DNA of 42,070 nt, taken from NCBI GenBank assembly GCA_023426275.1, contig JAFABC010000153.1, forward strand, positions 1 to 42,070. The letters are read 5' to 3'. The DNA comes from Pseudomonadota bacterium (lineage in GTDB: Bacteria; Desulfobacterota; Desulfovibrionia; Desulfovibrionales; Desulfovibrionaceae). The notes beneath the pieces were generated by a model. The model did not search any database, was not told the origin of the DNA, and saw only the letters and a program-made list of their open reading frames with translations. Positions 25,147 to 35,955 of the stretch are shown here, piece by piece. Every line of letters begins with the position of its first letter. Position 1 is the first letter of the stretch. Made by a program: the position numbers and the translations under genes.

Positions 25147-28100
25147 AGCGTCGCTCCGTCACGGGGCTCTTCCTGACGCAGCCGGGCATTGAAATGATTG
25201 ACCACCTTGTCCTCATAGGCCACGCGCATGGTCTCCTCCAGGGACCGCCAGATGAGCAGCTGCTTGCGCAGGTCGTTTAAAAAGCCCTTGTTGAGCCGTT
25301 TCCACATGCCCGCCTCGCCGGCCAGCCGGGCCAGGGACACGTCGATTTCCATGTAGCCCGGCGTATCCACGGCGGGAATGAAGTAGATGGTCACGGCCTG
25401 TTTGATACCGAAATCAAAGGGCGCCAGCCAGACCGTGGCCGTCAGCCGCATACAGGCCTTGAGATCGCAAAATTCCGGAAACCGCTCCTTGGGATGGGGC
25501 GGCGACCCGGGCGTGTCCCAGGGGCATTCGAACACGTACTCCACGTCGGCCGAGGCGAAAAGGCCGTGGGAGACGTCCTGGTGGGTCTGGTAATAGTCGA
25601 ACAGAAATCCGCCGGCGCATTCCTGTTCGCGCACCCGCACGAGAAACGGCAGCTTGCTCCGGATCACGCCGTCCACGGGATCGGGCAGGCTCCAGGACCG
25701 GTTGACGTCGGGGATGGCGATCTTCCCGGCCATGCGCGAGGGATAGATGACCGAAAGCAGGACCACGCCGATGACGAGCGCCATGGCGGCCACGCCGGCC
25801 ATGGAGGAGTAGTTGGCGGTCATGCCGGCCCAAAGCGGCGTGCCGGAAAGCACCCCCGCCGCCACCTGGGCCAACAGGTAGCCCAGCACCACGCTGATGA
25901 CGGCAAAGGCCAGGGCCTCGGCGATGAAAAGAAACGACACGTGGGACGGAGCCAGCCCCACGGCGGTGTAGACCCCGATCTCACGTTTGCGCTCGAAAAC
26001 GGCCCCGATCATGGTGTTAAGCACGATCAGGACGGAAATAACCAAGGGAACAAGGATGTTGGGAACTCCGGCATAGCCCAGGGAGTCGCCGGCATGGTAG
26101 ACGAAGACGCCGTCGGGCTGGCCGGAAAAGACCGCCAGTCCGAAACGGTCGGCCAGTCTGGCGGCCAGTGCCGTTTCCGCCTCGACGCCCGCCCGGCTGC
26201 GCGGAGCCACCACGATGGATTTGAGCTGCCCGCCAAGGCCCATGAGCGTGTCGTAGGGCATGATGGCGACCAGATCGTCGTCGATGTGCTGGTAGCGGCT
26301 TTGCAGGGTCTTGATGTCCTCGCCCGACTCCACGGCTTCCTTTTCGGCTTCGGAGGCCTCGACCGAGGCATCGGAGGGATAGACGACCGGGGTGATGGAT
26401 TCGCCGTCCAGGTCCGCCCGGCCATCCAGGGCGTTTTTCTGGAAAATGCCGGTCACGGTGAAGGCGCGGCCAAAGAGCCTGACCGTGTCGCCCGGGGAAA
26501 CGCCCAGGCGCGCGGCCATGGGCTCGGGCAGGATGATGGCGTCGCGCTCGTCCGGGCCGAACCAGCGCCCGGCGCTCAAAAGTCCGCGCATCCGGCCGAT
26601 GGCGGCCTCATCGGCGGACAGGCCCAGGAAGCTCTGGACCGTCTCGGACCGGTCGCCGGCCCGGATGGTGGTCGCCGGGGACATGGTCTTGTCCGGCAGC
26701 TCCAGCCAGCACAGCGGCGCCACCACATCCTCGGCGCCATAGGCGTCGCGCACCACGGCCAGCGCCTCGGGCGGCAGGGAGAGCCAGCCCACGTTTTTGA
26801 GCAGCACCCCCTCATAGGGCGCGGCGGGCGCAAAGCGCACCGCGCCTTCGTCCCGGGTGGATTTGACGCTCGTAAAGCTCATGATGGTGAACGTCAGGAT
26901 GACCAGGGTCAGGCAGGTGAGCATGGTGCGGACCTTGCGCCGACGCAAATTGCTCACGCCGATGACAAAGGCGGCGGCAAAGGCGCGCATCCCGCCGATT
27001 TCCGAGGTCTTGGCGTGGGAGGCCCGCTTTTGCAGGGAGGTCATCTCCCGCTCGAAGCGCATGAAAATAATAAAGGCCACCATGACCGACAGACCCAGGA
27101 TGAAAAAGGCCAGGATGACCACAAGCGGGCTGTAGGTCAGCTCGAAAGCCGGATGCACCTGATAGACCACGGCGATGACGGCGGCCAGGATGCCGAGAAA
27201 GGCGGCGATGCGCTTGTGGATGTCGGCGAAATTGAAGACCACCCGCTCCACGCAGTAGGCAAAGGGAATAAAGAGCGCGATGTAAAACAGCACGCCGAGC
27301 AGCACGTCGCGCTGGGTCTTTTCCACATCGTTGTAGACGCGCACGGCCTGCGCCCAGCTGGCCCGGGCGGCCGCCACCATGGCGTCGAAGCGCTTGGCCT
27401 CCCGATCGGCCAGGGCCTTGGCGTAGAGATCGGTCCCCTGCTGTTCGAAGTCGCGGATGCGTTCGTTGACGATGCCGTGGTCTTCGAGATTTTTGACCCG
27501 TGGCCCCACCAGATCCCACATGTCCCGGGCGCCAAGCAGTTCGGTCACGGGCAGGATGGGCCAGTCGTCGATCTGATAGCCGACGCCGGTGGGATGTTTC
27601 GGGCTGGCGTTGAGCAGGATGAGCTTTCGGGCCAGCACCGTGTCCGACAGGATGCATTTATACGGCGTGCCGGGTTCGAGAAAGATGGACAGCAAGGTGG
27701 AATCGAGGGTGTCGAGCCGGCTGAACCAGTAGCGCAGCGGCGGGGCCTCGCGCCGGGCGTCGAGCAGCTCGATGCGGGTGAAATAGCGGAAGGTGCGCGG
27801 GTCGAAGGTGGAAAAAAGCGTGCTCTGCCGGCAACCGAACATGATGAGGTCGGTTTCCATGGCATTGCGGTTCATCTTGACCCGGTAGGCGTTTTTTCCG
27901 GTCTGTTTCTTGTCGATGGCCCAGACGGCCTCGCCGGTATCCGGATCGAAGCGGAAGCCCTCGATGACCGCCTTGTCCAGCACGTATTTCTTGTTGGCCA
28001 GCCCGCTGACCCGAAAGACGCCCCGGGCGTCGGTCATGGCGTAAAACCGGGTTTTGCCCTGGTAGACGCACAACACGGTGCCGGGAGCCGGACGGTCGGG

Positions 28101-30155
28101 GAACAGTTCGCCCTGCCGGATGAAGTTCACCCGGCCGGTCAGGGTCGAAAACACGTTTCTGGGGCGCTTCTCGCCCACCGCGAAGGAAGGTTTGGCCATG
28201 GCGGCGGCGACGGCGGTCACGAAGCGGGACTGGCGGATGAGCGCCGGAAAATCCACGGCCGCCACCGTGTCGCCGGGCGTTCCCCAGGACAGGCGGGCGT
28301 CGGCCACCGTGGCCAGGGTGATGCCGAGCACGCCGGCGATGTTGCCGATCTCCCCGCCCAGGGGCGGCCTGTCCGGCAACAGACCCTGCCAGGGATGGCG
28401 GCGGTCATCGCGCATCCCGTCCCGGTAATAGTCCCCGGGCAGGCCCTGGGCCGTCACGGCCGCCCGGGCGGCCGCGTCCAGGGAGCGGTTGACCCGGCCA
28501 TAGGCCAGGGTGGGATTGACGCCGGGCTTGACCTCGAAGGCAAACCCCTGGGCAAAGCCGCCCACGCCCTGGCCGTGGCTGGAAAGATACAGGGAGGCCT
28601 GGGCCACGATGTCCCGTTCGCCGACGAGCCGGCGCAACTGCCGGGCGCTGTCCACGCACTGCCGCTCGGCCTGGGCCGAGGCCAGGGACCGGCGCAGACG
28701 TTTTCTGGTGGCCGGCACCAGGGCCCGCAATTCGGCCGCCTCGTCCGCCGGGGCCTCGGTGAATTCCTCGCGCCACAGCAGCCGGCGCAGCACCGCCCGC
28801 CGCGCGTCCAGACGCTCCGCCGCGGCCTTGTTCTTAGGGCCATGGGCCAGCCGCAGCCGCATGAGCTCGGTGGTGACGGCGTCCACCTCGTCCTTGAGGG
28901 TTTCCACCAGGGCGTCGCGCACCTGCGGGTGATCCAGGGAGGCGGCGTCCTTGTCTGTGGCGGACGGCGCGGCGGCGGATGGCGCGGCAGGCTCCTGTCC
29001 GGCTTCCAGCCGGTCGAGCCCCTCCAGCGTTTCCTCGATGGTGCGGGCCTCGTGCCGGGCCTGCTTGGACTGGGCCCGCAACTCCCGGCCCTTGACGCGC
29101 AGGGCCGCGTAAAATTCCCGCAACCCGGCCAGGGCCTGGGCATGGCCCGAAGTGGCGAGCAGCAAGGTCGGCCGCGCCGGCGGCGCAGCGGCCAGCTGGC
29201 GGGCTAGTCGCAGCAGGCTGGCCACCGAGGCGGCCTCGTCCGCGCCCGGCGCATTGCCCGCGGCATAGGCGGCGGCGTCAAAGGGCGCTTCGATCACGAG
29301 CAATTGCCCGTCAAGCTCGGGGTCGCTGCCGGGAAGCAGCAGATAGACATCGCTGGCCAGGGAGGATTTCCAGGCCGCCCGGGCCGTGACGGTGGCCACG
29401 GGGCCGCCGGGATCGCCCGTCAGGGAGCCGTAGGCGCCGAAAAGTTCCCGGGCCGCCTGCGGATCGAGGAGAAACCGGGGAAAGCGCACGGGGGTGAGTT
29501 CGAACTTGTCGCGAAAAAGCCCGGCATCGGCCGGAGCGCCCTTCTCCGAACGGTCGACGTAAATGAGCGCCCTGGCTCCGAGCTGGGCGGCGGTCTGCCA
29601 GTTGCGGCCCGAATCCAGGTCCATGAGCACGATGGCCCCGTCCGGGCTCTTGCCGTCGAAATCGCGATAGCTCCCGGCCCCGGCATAGACCACGGGCCCG
29701 GTCAGTCCGGCCGGGGGGACGGCCCCGGGCGTCAGGGCGTTAAGTGCCAGGGGGGAAAGCGCGGCCGAACCGCCATCGGCCAGGGACAACCTGGCCGGCC
29801 CATGGTCCATGACCGGGGCGCGGTAGAAAAGCCGCCCCACCTCGCCCTGGCCCAGGCCCCTGAAAAAGGCCTCCACGGCGTCGGCCGCCACGGCGCAGCC
29901 GGGAGTGCCCGTCACCCGCGAGTCCAGCCCGGCCAATCCGGCGACCACGGCCCGTTCCAGCCCGCCGTCCGCTTCCGGCGCGGCCAGCCAGGCGGCGGCC
30001 ATGGCCCCGGCCCGGGGATCGCCCGCCCCCTTTTTCGCCCGCTTGGCCAGGGCGCCGGCCGGCAGCAGCAGCAGGCTCAGGGCGAGGCACAGACAGAGGA
30101 GCGCCGGCAGGCGGCGGCCGCCAGGGCGGCAGGGGGAAAACGGATGGCGGCCCAT
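25143..30155 (-). CDS. 1670-residue M28-peptidase-like / FtsX (MacB-type) permease fusion
   Basis: After a signal peptide (about 1-37) comes a PA-like domain (about 120-260) and a domain with the order of M28 metallopeptidases (about 280-345). Its metal ligands are largely lost: HxD reads P291-x-D293, the usual ND/DD reads D306-E307, and the usual GEE reads G337-H338-A339. A long helical, probably coiled-coil stretch (about 345-485) and a carboxypeptidase-regulatory-like beta region near 705-755 follow. Three transmembrane helices lie near 947-1045. An FtsX/MacB permease has its first helix after SNLRRRKVRT at about 1070, a periplasmic MacB-like domain, and three C-terminal helices from about 1365. 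The protein ends in a cytoplasmic tail of about 185 residues. It lies 6 bases downstream of its ATPase gene. It probably couples periplasmic substrate handling to ATP-driven export or lipoprotein/envelope work. Confidence 0.8.
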   Translation of the reverse strand: MGRHPFSPCRPGGRRLPALLCLCLALSLLLLPAGALAKRAKKGAGDPRAGAMAAAWLAAPEADGGLERAVVAGLAGLDSRVTGTPGCAVAADAVEAFFRGLGQGEVGRLFYRAPVMDHGPARLSLADGGSAALSPLALNALTPGAVPPAGLTGPVVYAGAGSYRDFDGKSPDGAIVLMDLDSGRNWQTAAQLGARALIYVDRSEKGAPADAGLFRDKFELTPVRFPRFLLDPQAARELFGAYGSLTGDPGGPVATVTARAAWKSSLASDVYLLLPGSDPELDGQLLVIEAPFDAAAYAAGNAPGADEAASVASLLRLARQLAAAPPARPTLLLATSGHAQALAGLREFYAALRVKGRELRAQSKQARHEARTIEETLEGLDRLEAGQEPAAPSAAAPSATDKDAASLDHPQVRDALVETLKDEVDAVTTELMRLRLAHGPKNKAAAERLDARRAVLRRLLWREEFTEAPADEAAELRALVPATRKRLRRSLASAQAERQCVDSARQLRRLVGERDIVAQASLYLSSHGQGVGGFAQGFAFEVKPGVNPTLAYGRVNRSLDAAARAAVTAQGLPGDYYRDGMRDDRRHPWQGLLPDRPPLGGEIGNIAGVLGITLATVADARLSWGTPGDTVAAVDFPALIRQSRFVTAVAAAMAKPSFAVGEKRPRNVFSTLTGRVNFIRQGELFPDRPAPGTVLCVYQGKTRFYAMTDARGVFRVSGLANKKYVLDKAVIEGFRFDPDTGEAVWAIDKKQTGKNAYRVKMNRNAMETDLIMFGCRQSTLFSTFDPRTFRYFTRIELLDARREAPPLRYWFSRLDTLDSTLLSIFLEPGTPYKCILSDTVLARKLILLNASPKHPTGVGYQIDDWPILPVTELLGARDMWDLVGPRVKNLEDHGIVNERIRDFEQQGTDLYAKALADREAKRFDAMVAAARASWAQAVRVYNDVEKTQRDVLLGVLFYIALFIPFAYCVERVVFNFADIHKRIAAFLGILAAVIAVVYQVHPAFELTYSPLVVILAFFILGLSVMVAFIIFMRFEREMTSLQKRASHAKTSEIGGMRAFAAAFVIGVSNLRRRKVRTMLTCLTLVILTFTIMSFTSVKSTRDEGAVRFAPAAPYEGVLLKNVGWLSLPPEALAVVRDAYGAEDVVAPLCWLELPDKTMSPATTIRAGDRSETVQSFLGLSADEAAIGRMRGLLSAGRWFGPDERDAIILPEPMAARLGVSPGDTVRLFGRAFTVTGIFQKNALDGRADLDGESITPVVYPSDASVEASEAEKEAVESGEDIKTLQSRYQHIDDDLVAIMPYDTLMGLGGQLKSIVVAPRSRAGVEAETALAARLADRFGLAVFSGQPDGVFVYHAGDSLGYAGVPNILVPLVISVLIVLNTMIGAVFERKREIGVYTAVGLAPSHVSFLFIAEALAFAVISVVLGYLLAQVAAGVLSGTPLWAGMTANYSSMAGVAAMALVIGVVLLSVIYPSRMAGKIAIPDVNRSWSLPDPVDGVIRSKLPFLVRVREQECAGGFLFDYYQTHQDVSHGLFASADVEYVFECPWDTPGSPPHPKERFPEFCDLKACMRLTATVWLAPFDFGIKQAVTIYFIPAVDTPGYMEIDVSLARLAGEAGMWKRLNKGFLNDLRKQLLIWRSLEETMRVAYEDKVVNHFNARLRQEEPRDGATL

Positions 30156-30161
30156 GCGGCG

Positions 30162-30902
30162 TCAGCCCTCTTTGGTCCCGATGGCGCCGATGGAAATATC
30201 GAGCTGGGAGCGGTCCTCGATCTTGTCGATGCGCCCATCGCGAATCCAGACCACCCGATCGGAAACATTGAGCATTTTGTAGTCGTGCGTGGCCGAGATG
30301 ACGGTGACGCCGCGTTCGCTGCTCAACCGTTTGAGCAGGGCGATGATCTCCTCGCCCGTGGTGAGGTCCAGGTTGCCGGTCGGTTCATCGGCCAGGATGA
30401 TGGCCGGCGTGTTGGCCAGGGACCGGGCAATGGCCACGCGCTGCTGCTGGCCGCCGGACAGTTCCTGCGGCTTGTGGGCGTGGCGTTCGCGAAGCCCCAC
30501 CAGCCCGAGCAGGCCCAGGCCCTTTTCCACGGCCTCGTCCTGGGAGACGCCGGCGAAGGTCATGGGCAGGGTGACGTTTTCCAGGGCCGTCATGACCTGG
30601 ATGAGATTGAAGGTCTGAAAGATGTAGCCGATCTTGCGGTTGCGCAGCCAGGCCAGCTCGTAGGCATCGAGCTGGGCGATGTCGACCTCGTCGATGAACA
30701 CCTTGCCGGCGCTGGGCTTGTCCAGCCCGCCGATCATGTTGAACAGCGTGGACTTGCCCGAACCGGACGGCCCCATGATGGACAGGTATTCCCCGGCCTT
30801 GATGGTGAGATCCACGCCACGCAGGGCCGTAACCACCTGGGCCCCCATGGTGAAGGTCTTCTCCACCCCGGCCACCCGGACAATGTTGTGCGCCTCGGCC
30901 AT
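30162..30902 (-). CDS. ABC transporter ATPase, LolD/MacB type
   Basis: The 246-residue ATPase has Walker A GPSGSGKST, Q-loop YIFQTFNL, signature LSGGQQQRVAIA, Walker B IILADEPTG and the H-loop in SATHD. Its length and the NLIQVMTALENVTLPM segment are those of the LolD/MacB/FtsE group, which power FtsX-type permeases by mechanotransmission rather than substrate passage through the membrane. It lies between two FtsX-type permease genes (30953-31684 upstream, 25143-30155 downstream, 6 bases), so the two permeases may form a heterodimer with it (inference). Confidence 0.93.
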   Translation of the reverse strand: MAEAHNIVRVAGVEKTFTMGAQVVTALRGVDLTIKAGEYLSIMGPSGSGKSTLFNMIGGLDKPSAGKVFIDEVDIAQLDAYELAWLRNRKIGYIFQTFNLIQVMTALENVTLPMTFAGVSQDEAVEKGLGLLGLVGLRERHAHKPQELSGGQQQRVAIARSLANTPAIILADEPTGNLDLTTGEEIIALLKRLSSERGVTVISATHDYKMLNVSDRVVWIRDGRIDKIEDRSQLDISIGAIGTKEG

Positions 30903-30952
30903 CGGCCGCCTCCTCCCTTACCGCCTCCCGCGTCTCCGGAGACGAAGCCCTG

Positions 30953-31684
30953 TCATTCCTGGGCCCGCATGGCCTCGACCGGCCGCATCCGGGCGGCCAC
31001 CACGGCCGGATAGACCACGCCGAGCAGGCTGAGCCCCGCGCCGACGAGCATGGAAACCACGAGCACCCGGCCAAGGCCCGCAAGCGGGACATGGCCAAGG
31101 CCGGTCAGACCGTAGCGGACAAGCCCCACCGCCAGCCCGCCGGCCATGCCGAGCAGCGCGCCGACAAACGAGCCGGCCAGCCCCTGCATGCCGGCTTCGA
31201 GCAGAAACAGCCGCAAAATGAAGCGGTCGAGCGCGCCCAGGCACTTCATGGTGCCGATCTCGCGGAACCGTTCGGTCACGGCCATGAGCTGGGCGTTGAC
31301 AATGCCCACCGTGCACACGAGCAGCGACAGGAAGACGATCCAGCGCTCCTTGGGGCTCGCCCCCAGGTTCCGGGCCTCCTCGGCCGCCCGGGACGCGGGC
31401 GGCGGCGTGGCCGGCAGGTCGTAGCCGGCGGCGACGAGTTCGGCGCGCAACTCCGGGTCGCCCGAGGCCAGCACCCCGCGGGCGACCTCGGTGCCGGTCA
31501 GGATGAAGCTCAAAAAGGCCACGGCCAGGACCAGACTGGCCACGGTGACCAGGGAACGCAGAAAACGCACCCGGATGCTTTTGATGCTGATGGCCAGGGA
31601 CATGCGAAACGGCAGCACCACCTGACGGGCGATTTTCGACCCGGCCCTGGCCCCAAAGGGCGTGGCGTGTTTGGTGTGCCGCAT
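30953..31684 (-). CDS. FtsX-like ABC permease subunit
   Basis: The 243-residue protein has one N-terminal transmembrane helix (SLVTVASLVLAVAFLSFIL), a short extracytoplasmic segment and three C-terminal helices with FREIGTMKCLGALDRFILRLFLLEAG, the hallmark of FtsX/MacB permeases. Compared with MacB and LolC the extracytoplasmic part is very short. I chose the ATG at 31682-31684 because the segment before MSLAISIKSIR (ARQVVLPFR) looks conserved in similar proteins; a start at 31603 is possible. It is the first gene of the six-gene operon. The 123-base gap upstream shows no clear promoter. Confidence 0.85.
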   Translation of the reverse strand: MRHTKHATPFGARAGSKIARQVVLPFRMSLAISIKSIRVRFLRSLVTVASLVLAVAFLSFILTGTEVARGVLASGDPELRAELVAAGYDLPATPPPASRAAEEARNLGASPKERWIVFLSLLVCTVGIVNAQLMAVTERFREIGTMKCLGALDRFILRLFLLEAGMQGLAGSFVGALLGMAGGLAVGLVRYGLTGLGHVPLAGLGRVLVVSMLVGAGLSLLGVVYPAVVAARMRPVEAMRAQE

Positions 31685-31807
31685 GAAAAAATCCGCGCGG
31701 GCAAAGACGGCCCGCAGTGTTGTCGCAAGACGCGAGGTTCCCTTCCACTTTTGACAGAAAGAACCGCCGCTGCCAAGCCGCAAGGCGGCAATAGCGCGTC
31801 GCCCCTG

Positions 31808-33178
<1,371 letters not shown>

Positions 33179-33203
33179 GGGCGATGTGTCGGGGCGTCGG
33201 GGC

Positions 33204-33791
33204 TCAATAGTTCGTCAGCCCTTTTTTCTTTTCCTGAATCTGCTGGTGAATGGTTTCCAAGGCCCGAACCTGCCGCTGGACGCTTTCACGCACGCTTTTT
33301 TCGCGTTCGGCCAGCTTCTTGGCGCATTCGCGTTCCAGGGCGGCCTTTTGCTCACGTAGCGCCGCCGCGGGTTTGAGCGTGCGCAGGGCGGGCAGCAGGA
33401 ACCGGGGGTCTTCCCCGCTGCCGCCCGGAGGCGAGGACTCGAGCCAGGTATCGAGCAGGCGCATGGCGACGGTGACCTCGGCCTCGGTGGTGGCCTGGGA
33501 CAGCCGCACGCCGGCCAGGGCGAACAGGGACTTCTGGCGCACGGCGGCGCTGGTATCGGTCTTGGAGGCGGTGCTCCAGATGGCCATGGCCCGCCGGACC
33601 TCCCCGGTATCGTAGGCGCAAACGCCCTGGTCGTAGAGGGTGTCGCGCCGGGAATCGCAGGCCGGCGAGGCCACGGGCGCAGGCGCGGCGACCGGCTTGG
33701 GCGGGGGTGGCGGCATTTTGGCGGCGCACCCGCACAACACAACGGCGCAACCAAGGACAGCGATGCGGCAAAGCAGACGGATTTTTCTCAT
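33204..33791 (-). CDS. Small lipoprotein, QseG-like by context
   Basis: The 195-residue protein starts with a lipoprotein signal; the likely lipidated Cys is residue 22 in VVLCGC (Cys15 in VLGC is an alternative). A proline-rich linker (PPPPPKPVAAPAP) follows, then a helical region with TPR-like traits (YDQGVCAYDTGEVRRAMAIW), and a charged coiled coil at the C-terminus (about 140-190). Sequence alone does not assign a family. Its position, 12 bases after a sensor kinase gene and 25 before a sigma-54 response regulator gene, is that of QseG, an outer-membrane lipoprotein that tunes the kinase GlrK/QseE in enterobacteria. Its function here is inferred from that context. Confidence 0.75.
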   Translation of the reverse strand: MRKIRLLCRIAVLGCAVVLCGCAAKMPPPPPKPVAAPAPVASPACDSRRDTLYDQGVCAYDTGEVRRAMAIWSTASKTDTSAAVRQKSLFALAGVRLSQATTEAEVTVAMRLLDTWLESSPPGGSGEDPRFLLPALRTLKPAAALREQKAALERECAKKLAEREKSVRESVQRQVRALETIHQQIQEKKKGLTNY

Positions 33792-33803
33792 TGATCAACC
33801 ATG

Positions 33804-35258
33804 TCAGCCCGTTGTCCCGTCCACGGGAATGGTGAAATAAAAGGTGCATCCCTTGCCGGGCAGGCTCGACAACCAGATGTTTCCTCCGTGGGCCTCGACA
33901 ATCGTCCTGGCGATGGACAGCCCCAGACCGATGCCGTCGGTCGTACGCTTGGTGCGCGCGCCACGGTAATATTTGTTGAAGACATGGGGCTGTTCCTCGA
34001 CGGGAATGCCCGGCCCTTCATCGGTGATGCTGACAAGCAGCTTGCGTCCGCCGTCGGCCATTTCCAGGGCGACCAGCACGGTGCGTCCGACCGGGGAAAA
34101 TTTCACCGCGTTGCCGACCAGGTTGTAGAGGGCCTGGCCGAGCAACTCCCGGTCTCCGACAACAGACACGATGTCCCGGCCGACGCGCGGCGTCAAGCGG
34201 ATCTCCTTGGCTTCGGCGGCCGGCGTGGCCTTTTCCAGGGTTTCCCGCACGAGCTGTTCGGGATTGAAGGTGGCGGGATTGAGGTCCACGATCTGCGAGG
34301 ACATGCTCGACACCTTGAGCAGGCTGGTGAGCATGGTGGAAATGCGTTGCAGCTCGTCGCTGGCAATGTCGAGAAAACGTTTTTGCCGCTCGTTGACCTC
34401 GCCGAGCACCCGTTCGCGCATGAGGTTGACGGACTCGCGGATGGAGGTCAGGGGCGTGCGGATCTCGTGGCTGACCATGTCGATGAAATCGGCCCGCATG
34501 CGCTCCTCTTCCTTGAGGCGGGCGGTCATGTCGTTAAACGCCCCGGCAAGCTCCCCCAGTTCGTCATTGGACAGCACGCGGATGGGGTCCAGGCGGCCGT
34601 CGCGGGTGTAGCCCCGGATGCCGCGCCGCAGTTCGCGCAAGGGTCGTCGCAGCGAATAGGTCAGGTAGAGGATGCCGAGCAGGCCCAGGCCGATGGACAC
34701 GGCCAGTCCGGTCACGCCCCGGCTGACCGCCACCTCGCTGATGCGAAACAGCTCGCGCATCCCGGATTCCAGCACCCGCTCGTTGTCCTGGCGGGCCGTA
34801 ACCACGATGCGCATCCATTTATTGAGTGTTTCCTGGGGAATCCAGGGTTCTCCGGAGAGTTCCCTGCCCTGGGCCAGATCGGGAAACGCGGCCCGGAACT
34901 CGGCGTGGAGCTCCTCCCACACGGAAAAGCTCTCGTAGCGGAACCACAGGATGCTCCAGATGGCGTTTTTATATTCGTTGAGGGCGGCCAGAAAATTCTT
35001 CTTGTACTCTTCCGAGTGCAATATCTCGTATTTTTTCTGGTTTTCCTCCATCGCCAGCAGGCTGTCCACCAGTCGCTGGGAAATGGTGAGCACCTCGAAA
35101 CGCACCTTGACGATGTCGCGCGAGATGTTGACGGATTCCTTGATGTAGATCAGCAGGGTGGACGTCGTGAAATAGGCCACCACCGTGATGCCGATGTAGA
35201 CCGCCAGCATCTTGAAGAGGAGGCCGTACTGCTTGATGGGCTTTCGGTACAGATACAT
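33804..35258 (-). CDS. Membrane sensor histidine kinase (GlrK-like by context)
   Basis: The 484-residue kinase has a transmembrane helix near 17-37, a periplasmic helical sensor region (about 40-195), and a second helix (VTGLAVSIGLGLLGILYL). HAMP, a phosphoacceptor domain with His264 in MVSHEIRTPLTSI, and an ATPase domain (NLVGNAVKFS, DEGPGI, GIGLGLSIA) follow. I chose the ATG at 35256-35258; no convincing ribosome binding site is seen, and an in-frame start at 35321 is possible. The lipoprotein and sigma-54 response regulator genes follow at 12 and 25 bases, so they are probably its partner and its cognate regulator. Confidence 0.9.
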   Translation of the reverse strand: MYLYRKPIKQYGLLFKMLAVYIGITVVAYFTTSTLLIYIKESVNISRDIVKVRFEVLTISQRLVDSLLAMEENQKKYEILHSEEYKKNFLAALNEYKNAIWSILWFRYESFSVWEELHAEFRAAFPDLAQGRELSGEPWIPQETLNKWMRIVVTARQDNERVLESGMRELFRISEVAVSRGVTGLAVSIGLGLLGILYLTYSLRRPLRELRRGIRGYTRDGRLDPIRVLSNDELGELAGAFNDMTARLKEEERMRADFIDMVSHEIRTPLTSIRESVNLMRERVLGEVNERQKRFLDIASDELQRISTMLTSLLKVSSMSSQIVDLNPATFNPEQLVRETLEKATPAAEAKEIRLTPRVGRDIVSVVGDRELLGQALYNLVGNAVKFSPVGRTVLVALEMADGGRKLLVSITDEGPGIPVEEQPHVFNKYYRGARTKRTTDGIGLGLSIARTIVEAHGGNIWLSSLPGKGCTFYFTIPVDGTTG

Positions 35259-35337
35259 ACTGGTCGTCGGCCGTCCCCGGAGGGGACAAAAGGAGGTCTG
35301 ACCGGAAAGGCCGGCCGCCACGCTGCCGCGAACCGAA

Positions 35338-35841
35338 TTACTTGGCGGCGAAGATTTCCTGCTCGAGATAGTGGGGACGGCGGATATTGGTCAACACCAG
35401 CCGCTGGCTGCTCGTGGCGGTCAAAATGATCTTGCCGTAGCCGAGCAGGCCGCCAAAAAGCCCCGGTTCGCATTTGACGGACTCGATCTTGGCGATGTCC
35501 AGGGAAAAGGTGCCGAAAATCGCGTCGTCACACAGCAGGCGCTTGTCCGTGAGGCCAAGGCGCATGGTGAAAAAGGAGAACAGGCGGGTCAGCGCCAGCA
35601 CGGTCAGCAGCAAAAAGAAGACGTAGCGAAACAGCCAGATCGCCGCGGAAATGATTTTCGGCAAAATCTTTTCCAGTTCTTCCGGGGTGTTGAACTGCAA
35701 CATGCTATGCAGCGCCGGGCCGCTTGACCACACGATCAGCGCCAGGACGAACAAAACCACGGCCTTGGCCAGCACCACCCAGTGCTTGCCGGTTTTGTAC
35801 CGGATATCCTCACCCTCGAACACGAGGCCGCTTAAGCTCAT
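35338..35841 (-). CDS. Membrane protein with bacterial PH domain (YdbS/DUF304-like)
   Basis: The 167-residue protein has two transmembrane helices (about 22-42 and 68-92) and a C-terminal bacterial pleckstrin-homology-like domain. The latter shows as LGLTDKRLLCDDAIFGTFSLDIAKIESV then GKIILTATSSQRLVLTNI, the alternating strands typical of the family. The role is unknown. It lies 79 bases upstream of the sensor kinase gene on the same strand and may share its transcript. Confidence 0.8.
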   Translation of the reverse strand: MSLSGLVFEGEDIRYKTGKHWVVLAKAVVLFVLALIVWSSGPALHSMLQFNTPEELEKILPKIISAAIWLFRYVFFLLLTVLALTRLFSFFTMRLGLTDKRLLCDDAIFGTFSLDIAKIESVKCEPGLFGGLLGYGKIILTATSSQRLVLTNIRRPHYLEQEIFAAK

Positions 35842-35955
35842 GATTCCCCCACATTTCCCTGGCGGCTGTCGATACGCGCCGCGCCGCGCCGGCAGACGCG
35901 GCGTCGCGACAATTGGTGGCCTTATCCGAAATCGCCGGTCAAGGCAAAGCCTTCC

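Noticed and set aside
21382..25176. A 1264-codon open plus-strand frame
   Set aside because: It is antisense to the two polytopic membrane proteins; the translation is mostly His, Gln, Gly, Asp and Glu, the mirror of hydrophobic codons, with no domain.
25494..29207. A 1237-codon open plus-strand frame
   Set aside because: Antisense to the M28/FtsX fusion, low-complexity composition, no start context.
31685..31807. Possible terminator or promoter between the sigma-54 regulator gene and the FtsX operon
   Set aside because: Only a short GCCGC/GCGGC stem without T-run and no convincing -35/-10 pair can be seen.
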